DNA of 15,765 bases, taken from assembly GCA_025455765.1 (NCBI GenBank), contig JALOLX010000062.1:1-15765 (forward strand). Reading direction: 5' to 3'. Under the pieces are notes generated by a model. That model did no database searches. It was not told the DNA's origin and saw only the letters and a program-made list of their open reading frames with translations. The translations under genes were made by a program, and so were the position numbers. Below, piece by piece: positions 11,470 through 15,765 of the stretch (its first letter is position 1; the number at the start of each line of letters is the position of its first letter). The stretch comes from Flavobacteriales bacterium. GTDB taxonomy: Bacteria > Bacteroidota > Bacteroidia > Flavobacteriales_F > PHOS-HE28.

Positions 11470-13488
11470 CTAGTTCTTCACGATGCTCATCACTTGAACG
11501 CCGCTACTTCCGGTGGCACGCACGGTGTACACGCCAGCGCTGAGCGCGGAGATGTCGATGACGCCGTTACGGTCGCGCACGGATACCTGTGCCACCTCCT
11601 GGCCTTGCGCGTTGTAAAGCGTGACCAGCTCGATGGCCTCGGAGGACTGGATCCGCAGCACATCATCAGCCGGGTTGGGGTAGATGGCGATGGTCGGCTC
11701 CTTGGTCGCGCTCACGCCCGTGCCGATATCGTTGATGATCACCGTGTAATCCTCCACTTGGCCGAAGAAGTAGCTGAAGCAGGGGTCGACCGGGGAAGCT
11801 GCGTCGGTCTTGATGATCCGCATGCGGGTCACGCCGGTCAGTGCATCCAAAGGAACGCTGATGGTGCCGCTGGCAGCCTGTCCATCCAGGCCGGTGGAAT
11901 TCTCGATGCTGCCGATCTCGAACATCTCCTCGGCATTGTTGAACACACCGTCCTGGTCGAAGTCCACGAAGGCGGTGAAGAAGTTCACGTATTCGCCACC
12001 GGTGTAGCCTTCCAGGGAGATGGGATAGTTCGCAGCAGCGTTCATGGGCACTTCCACGTCCAGGAAGAACTCATGGGCGGGGGCCGTGGCGTCCACGGTG
12101 GAGACATGGTCCACTCCGGCCACCACCATGCGGGTGATGGGCTCCACGAAGAACTGGATCTGCGGCGCGCAGAACTCGTCGCTCACGGTCACATTGAAAC
12201 TGCAGAGGTTCACCAGGTTGCCGTCGCCATCCACCAGGTGATGGACGATCTGTGTGGTGCCGAAGGGGAAGGTGGAACCGGAGGCAAGGCCCTCGACCAG
12301 CACGAGTTCCACACTGTCCGGTGCATTTATGGAACAAGTGAAAGGAATCTCGTAGGTCACTTCGGCACTTGTCTCGCCCTGTGCAGCGATCACTTCGATA
12401 TCGGATGGGCATTCCATGGAACAGGCTGCCGGCTCGAACAGCAGACTATCGAAGTACACCACCCAGCCATTAGCGGCGAACGGAGGCTGATCATCCCAGC
12501 CGGCCACATACTCCCCGTTCGGGGAAATGGCAATGGCCGTGCCCATCCGGTCGTTCGGCGCGTTGATATCGAGCCCGTTGATCAGCAGCACATCCCGCAG
12601 GAACCGCGGCTGGCTGCCCAGAGCGGGATGGTAGATGATGGCGTCGCGCAACAAGCTGCCGAACTCGCCGAACTTCTGCGTGTAGCCCACGGCAACGCCG
12701 GTGTTGGATACGCTGGTGAAGGTGGCCGCGATGTAACCAAAGGGAATGTCGAAGGTGGTGAACTCGTCCGTATTGCGGTCGTAGATGAAGGGCTGGTTAT
12801 CGAAGTCGCCCACCATCACCGAAGAGGCATTGATGTCGTTCACTGCGTTGGTGCTGAACTGGGGCAGTGTGGTGCCGACCGGGATGATCTCCAGGTCCGG
12901 CGTGATGTACACCGGTATGCGTCGCGTGCCACCGCCCAAGCCCGCATCATCAGCCCAACCACCAATGGTACCATCGTTGGTGATCACATAGCCGGCCACC
13001 GCTTCATAGGCCGGGTCGAAGATCTCTGTGAGCACGCCGGTCTCGGTGTTGTACTTGAAGGTCCCGAAATCGCAGCAACCGATGGACATCTGGCCGGTGA
13101 CCCACACGCCGTTGGGCGAAATGCTGTAGGTGCTGAACGAGGATTCCGACGGGATCGACGCCGGGAACCAGCCGATCGGTGTCCACACGCCGTTCTGCTG
13201 GTAACCCGGTTGCAGGATGAAATTCGGTTCATCCAGGAACATGGACCCGGCCACATCTCCGTTGTTGTTGATGGAGACCATCTCGACCGCCTCGGCCTCC
13301 ATCGGGGTCCACACTTCGGTGGCGAAGTCGAAGTAGGCGCCACCGCTTACCGCTGTACCGTTGTCGTTGATGTCGTTGAAGCGACTGCCGAACGAATTGG
13401 CCAGGTAGTAGTCCATCTGCGCGAAGGTGGCAGCCGGAAAGACACACAGGGCGAAGAGGATGGACGTGATGGTGTAGCGATGTGTCAT
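11470..13488 (-). CDS. Multidomain secreted protein: HAF-type repeats, HYR, GEVED and T9SS type A sorting domain
   Basis: 672 aa from the ATG at 13486-13488, chosen for its signal peptide MTHRYTITSILFALCVFPAA (cleavage near A-T-F-A-Q). Residues about 35-345 contain repeated I-N-x-N-G-x-x-x-G, I-S-P-N-G-x-x-V and S-N-T-G-V-A-V-G units like the extracellular HAF repeats, probably a beta-propeller. Residues 356-437 resemble a HYR domain (C-P-S-D-I-E-V start, F-P-F-G-T-T-Q-I, C-S-F-N-V-T-V end). Residues 455-585 match the GEVED domain (V-D-F-D-Q-D-G-V-F-N-N-A-E-E and G-Q-V-E-D-Y-T-V). Residues 598-672 are a T9SS type A C-terminal signal (I-A-I-Y-P-N-P-A-D-D, L-S-A-G-V-Y-T-V). It should cross the outer membrane by T9SS and be released or attached to the surface. 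No catalytic domain is visible, so a binding or adhesive role is likely. Confidence 0.9.
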   Translation of the reverse strand: MTHRYTITSILFALCVFPAATFAQMDYYLANSFGSRFNDINDNGTAVSGGAYFDFATEVWTPMEAEAVEMVSINNNGDVAGSMFLDEPNFILQPGYQQNGVWTPIGWFPASIPSESSFSTYSISPNGVWVTGQMSIGCCDFGTFKYNTETGVLTEIFDPAYEAVAGYVITNDGTIGGWADDAGLGGGTRRIPVYITPDLEIIPVGTTLPQFSTNAVNDINASSVMVGDFDNQPFIYDRNTDEFTTFDIPFGYIAATFTSVSNTGVAVGYTQKFGEFGSLLRDAIIYHPALGSQPRFLRDVLLINGLDINAPNDRMGTAIAISPNGEYVAGWDDQPPFAANGWVVYFDSLLFEPAACSMECPSDIEVIAAQGETSAEVTYEIPFTCSINAPDSVELVLVEGLASGSTFPFGTTQIVHHLVDGDGNLVNLCSFNVTVSDEFCAPQIQFFVEPITRMVVAGVDHVSTVDATAPAHEFFLDVEVPMNAAANYPISLEGYTGGEYVNFFTAFVDFDQDGVFNNAEEMFEIGSIENSTGLDGQAASGTISVPLDALTGVTRMRIIKTDAASPVDPCFSYFFGQVEDYTVIINDIGTGVSATKEPTIAIYPNPADDVLRIQSSEAIELVTLYNAQGQEVAQVSVRDRNGVIDISALSAGVYTVRATGSSGVQVMSIVKN

Positions 13489-13524
13489 AGGGTCCGATCT
13501 AAGTGGTTCAGTGAAGATGCAGAC

Positions 13525-13532
13525 CAAAGGTA
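13525..13532 (-). promoter_or_regulatory. -7-like box of the large T9SS cargo gene
   Basis: TACCTTTG on the minus strand, a perfect TAnnTTTG match 36 nt before the start codon. It is the same 8-mer as in the tandem repeat. Transcription would start about 30 nt before the ATG. Confidence 0.55.
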
Positions 13533-13565
13533 GCCGATGCTGAGCGGAGATCATGGGGCGTGCCT

Positions 13566-13994
13566 TCATTCGCTGACCCGCTCGAAGAACCAGTACCGGT
13601 AGCGCACCAGCCCCGTGGCTGGTTCCCAATGCACCACGGCATAGCGCCCACCATAGAAGCTTGGACAACAAACGATCTCGCCGAAACGCGTCTCGGGCGG
13701 GTCCTTCAGGAACGTCGGCAGGTCGGTACCGCTGCCGCGCGCCAGAAAGGTCCCGCCCTCGCAGATCACCTCCCACACCAAGCGGTACTCGCTCAGTTCA
13801 GGCAGCGGACCGATGTCCGCCGTGGTGCGCGCCAAGGCCGCGCCGAACCGGGCGAAGTCAACGCTATCAGCCGGACGCGGATGCATGCGGCCCTCGAAAC
13901 GCTGGAATAGGAGCGCGGGGTCAGCCTCGTGCCATTGAGCTGTGGTGTGAGGGGGCACAGCCAGGAGAAGGCAGAAGAGGAGTAACGCTCGCAT
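13566..13994 (-). CDS. Small secreted protein, intact family member
   Basis: 142 aa, no known domain recognised. Signal peptide MRALLLFCLLLAVPPHTTAQ; the mature protein starts near W-H-E-A-D. Visible blocks are D-F-A-R-F-G-A-A (46-53), I-G-P-L-P-E-L (61-67), Y-R-L-V-W (70-74), C-E-G-G-T (78-82), F-L-K-D-P-P (95-100), C-C (109-110) and Y-G-G-R-Y-A-V-V-H-W-E (114-124). Three Cys in an exported protein suggest a disulfide. The alternation of short hydrophobic strands suggests a small beta-rich fold. A broken paralogue lies on the far side of the large T9SS gene and a distant relative at 6961-7392. Located 77 bp upstream of the T9SS gene on the same strand, possibly transcribed separately since that gene has its own box. 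Confidence 0.82.
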   Translation of the reverse strand: MRALLLFCLLLAVPPHTTAQWHEADPALLFQRFEGRMHPRPADSVDFARFGAALARTTADIGPLPELSEYRLVWEVICEGGTFLARGSGTDLPTFLKDPPETRFGEIVCCPSFYGGRYAVVHWEPATGLVRYRYWFFERVSE

Positions 13995-14065
13995 GTACCT
14001 ACCGGTACACCTTTCACCGTTCCTGGTTCAAAGCGCGGCCGAACTGCCTTCAAGCGACCGATCGC

Positions 14066-14752
14066 TCAGCCCTTGATGAACTTCTGCATGCCCCGGTTCA
14101 CGCCGCGTTCATCCTGCAAGCCCACAAAATAGATCCCCGGCTGTAGCAGGGAAACATCGATCGGCTGGCTGGTCATGAAGTTGGCTTCACTATGCACGAG
14201 CGCTCCCGTCGCACTCCAGATGGTGAGTGCATACACGCTGCGGGGCGCATCGATCCGCAGGTGGTCCATGGCGGGTGACGGGAAAAGAGCGAAGTCCCTT
14301 TCTGCACTGATCCCCGCTTCATCCACAGCGGTCGCTACTCCCGGATTGAAACCGATCACGTTCCAGTTCCCGATGAATATGCTCGGCAGCACCTCCGTCT
14401 CCTCCCAATACAGGGTGTTCGTGATCAAGCAGGTAAGCCCCGAGACCGGATTGGAGATCAACAGGTTCACGAACATCGAGTCGGTGATGGGTACGGTATG
14501 GTCGAACAGGACCGAGCCTTGTTCGAACGCCGCACCTGATGTGGTGGTCTCGAACACGATCTCTCCTGAGGCAGTGGTCACCTCCCATTCACACACGTTC
14601 GCGTTTCCAGAGGGCAACAGGAAGAATCCAGGATGATACAATTGCACGTAGCTGGTATCAGAGGACGAAACGCTGACATCCACGAACTGGCACTGGCCGA
14701 AGGCTACGGAACTGGCAAGGAAAAAGGAGACGATGATGTAGAGTTGCTTCAT
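14066..14752 (-). CDS. Secreted protein with T9SS type A sorting domain
   Basis: 228 aa. Signal peptide MKQLYIIVSFFLASSVAFGQ, then a beta-rich mature region of about 130 residues with four Cys (21, 54, 108 and none beyond the CTD start apart from these), no recognisable catalytic motif, and a C-terminal T9SS type A domain from about 152 (F-A-L-F-P-S-P-A-M-D-H-L-R-I ... L-L-Q-P-G-I-Y-F-V-G-L). It should be exported through the T9SS after Sec transport. Function unknown. The same-strand genes on both sides are also exported proteins. A hairpin lies 18 nt upstream of its start. Confidence 0.88.
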   Translation of the reverse strand: MKQLYIIVSFFLASSVAFGQCQFVDVSVSSSDTSYVQLYHPGFFLLPSGNANVCEWEVTTASGEIVFETTTSGAAFEQGSVLFDHTVPITDSMFVNLLISNPVSGLTCLITNTLYWEETEVLPSIFIGNWNVIGFNPGVATAVDEAGISAERDFALFPSPAMDHLRIDAPRSVYALTIWSATGALVHSEANFMTSQPIDVSLLQPGIYFVGLQDERGVNRGMQKFIKG

Positions 14753-15094
14753 GGGTTGACCGAAACGGGGTTCTTCGCGCTGACCCGAAGAACGGCCAGT
14801 GCGTTGCCTGTTCGATCACCGGAACGTTCGCATTGTTGGGATCCTGCGTCGCAGCCGCTAGGCGGTCGGGCACAACGGGGTAAGGTGAACGTCCGAGTGG
14901 ATGTGATGCCTGGTGCGTTCAGGCCCTCTACCTAGCGCGTAAGAACAATTGCCGCGAAGAACACCACCAGGCTCACCACTGCACCGCATAGCAACGGCAT
15001 TCGATCACAGGCCGATCTGGCGCACGTTCGAGGAGGACCCTCGTAAGCCTACTGATCCACAGACCGCGCACGCCAGCAATGCGAGGTCATCGCA
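14753..15094. other. Intergenic region, 342 bp
   Basis: Between two minus-strand genes for exported proteins. It contains the hairpin at 14770-14793 and one tiny frame (14932-15000, minus) encoding a 22-aa hydrophobic peptide M-P-L-L-C-G-A-V-V-S-L-V-V-F-F-A-A-I-V-L, too short to call a gene with confidence. I looked for a tRNA and found none. Confidence 0.5.
14770..14793 (-). promoter_or_regulatory. Leader hairpin of the second T9SS cargo gene
   Basis: GTTCTTCG (14770-14777) and CGAAGAAC (14786-14793) are perfect 8-bp arms with an 8-nt loop, ending 18 nt before the start codon. It may act on mRNA stability or translation. There is no T tract, so it is not a terminator. Confidence 0.45.
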
Positions 15095-15751
15095 CTAATT
15101 GCTCACATCGTAGCGCACCAGGTCGTAGCGCTTGCCCGTGGGGAACAAGGAAAAGAACTCGTAGTAACGTACGCGCCCCACACCTTCGGCCCAATACGAG
15201 CGCAGCCGTTTCCAGTCGGGTTGTTCAGGGAACCCGCCGATACTGGTGATCTCACACTGCATCTTGTAGGTGCTGAAGGTGCCGGCGGGAACAGTGATCG
15301 TTTCCGGGGTGGAATACACCGTGTAGTCCAAGAGCACGCCTACCGGACCTTGCACGTCCGTGTAGATCAACTCGTCCATTGGATCCGCGCAGAACATCAC
15401 CTCATGGTCTTCGGTGACCAAGTAGCCGGCTGAATCGCGCCAGAGGTAGGTCCAATTGGGCGTGATCACAGTGCGATGCACTTTCCAGTACGTTTCCCCG
15501 TTCACGACCGAATCCCCGGAAACGAAAAAGCTGTCCACACCGAGCGTGGCGACCACGTTGTCCACGGAATCCACGCGGTAACCCTGATACACCCAGTAGT
15601 TGCCCGCTGCCAGGTTGCTGAAGGCCGCGATCTCCAGTTCCTGTGGCGCTGGCTGCGGCAACGGTGCAACCACCTCATCGGCGTCGGGCTGGCAGGCAGC
15701 TACGGTGGAAAGGGCAAGGATGAACGATGTGTTCCGGGTGATGCGCAACAT
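15095..15751 (-). CDS. Lipoprotein, hypothetical
   Basis: 218 aa. Lipoprotein signal peptide with basic N-terminus (M-L-R-I-T-R-N) and lipobox V-A-A-C, lipidated Cys at 20. A Pro/Glu-rich linker (about 21-40) precedes a domain that opens with A-A-G-N-Y-W-V-Y-Q-G-Y and contains S-G-D-S-V-V-N-G-E-T-Y-W-K-V, a layout common in uncharacterised Bacteroidota lipoproteins. It is beta-rich and ends G-V-G-R-V-R-Y-Y-E-F-F-S-L, with no catalytic motif. The stop is TAG. The promoter would lie at or beyond the window edge, 14 nt away. Confidence 0.85.
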   Translation of the reverse strand: MLRITRNTSFILALSTVAACQPDADEVVAPLPQPAPQELEIAAFSNLAAGNYWVYQGYRVDSVDNVVATLGVDSFFVSGDSVVNGETYWKVHRTVITPNWTYLWRDSAGYLVTEDHEVMFCADPMDELIYTDVQGPVGVLLDYTVYSTPETITVPAGTFSTYKMQCEITSIGGFPEQPDWKRLRSYWAEGVGRVRYYEFFSLFPTGKRYDLVRYDVSN

Positions 15752-15765
15752 GGTGGTGGGTTTGG

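Noticed and set aside
11452..13533. Long open frame of 693 codons on the plus strand
   Set aside because: It lies antisense to the multidomain T9SS protein, whose domains and signals are unmistakable. The plus-strand translation is His/Gly/Val-rich with no domain, as expected for the reverse of a GC-rich gene.
13489..13776. Upstream extension of the T9SS cargo gene
   Set aside because: The signal peptide starts at 13488, and the extension overlaps the secreted protein at 13566-13994 in another frame. It also looks like translated antisense or shadow sequence.
14932..15000. 22-aa hydrophobic peptide on the minus strand
   Set aside because: A start, one membrane-like segment and a stop are present, but it is too short and has no supporting signal or homologue.
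15020..15045. tRNA-like GTTCGA motif
   Set aside because: The flanking bases do not form a T stem, and no acceptor, D or anticodon arms are found.

Overview
The window looks like chromosomal DNA from a GC-rich member of the Bacteroidota. Two secreted proteins end in type IX secretion system (T9SS) type A sorting domains, lipoproteins have short lipoboxes, Shine-Dalgarno sequences are mostly absent, and several starts are preceded by TAnnTTTG-like -7 boxes typical of that phylum. A high-GC Flavobacteriales-type lineage is my best guess, but genus cannot be read from the sequence. No mobile element, phage gene, CRISPR array, rRNA or tRNA was found.

Layout. 1-1191 (-) is the 5' part of a lipoprotein gene with a Gln/Asn-rich middle; it runs off the left edge. 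1457-2356 (-) encodes a secreted aspartic-protease-like protein with two D-T-G motifs. 2397-3375 (-) holds an intact YdeI/OmdA-type gene, a possible small membrane protein and a decayed second copy of the YdeI C-terminus. A rho-independent terminator at 3406-3441 separates these from a polysaccharide deacetylase at 3521-4441 (-). Divergent from that is a secreted serine hydrolase (4492-5457, +). It converges on a DUF1801 protein (5465-5896, -), which is divergent from a GNAT acetyltransferase and a second DUF1801 protein (5952-6954, +). Next come a small secreted protein (6961-7392, -), a cold-shock protein with a strong terminator (7578-7821, +) and a front-end fatty acid desaturase (7869-8957, -) with a 56-aa gene upstream (9040-9210, -). 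A perfect 58-bp tandem duplication carrying a promoter-like box lies at 9529-9645. An unrecognised 145-aa gene (9762-10199, -) and a CsbD-like stress protein (10307-10522, -) follow. The right third holds a 672-aa multidomain T9SS cargo protein (11470-13488, -) flanked by two related small secreted-protein genes, one intact (13566-13994) and one apparently broken (10893-11288). A second T9SS cargo protein (14066-14752, -) and a lipoprotein (15095-15751, -) close the window.

How it fits together. This is mostly a cell-envelope and accessory region: secreted or lipid-anchored proteins, envelope-modifying enzymes (deacetylase, desaturase) and small stress-type proteins (Csp, CsbD, YdeI/DUF1801). 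Genes sit in short units of one or two with frequent strand switches, so no single pathway is evident. I did not find a convincing new multi-gene system. The most interesting signals are a three-member family of small secreted proteins, one copy carrying two adjacent in-frame TAG codons; the 58-bp promoter-bearing tandem duplication; a cluster of DUF1801/YdeI paralogues with a decaying fourth copy; and promoter-like boxes placed exactly 4 nt before several start codons, which suggests leaderless transcripts.
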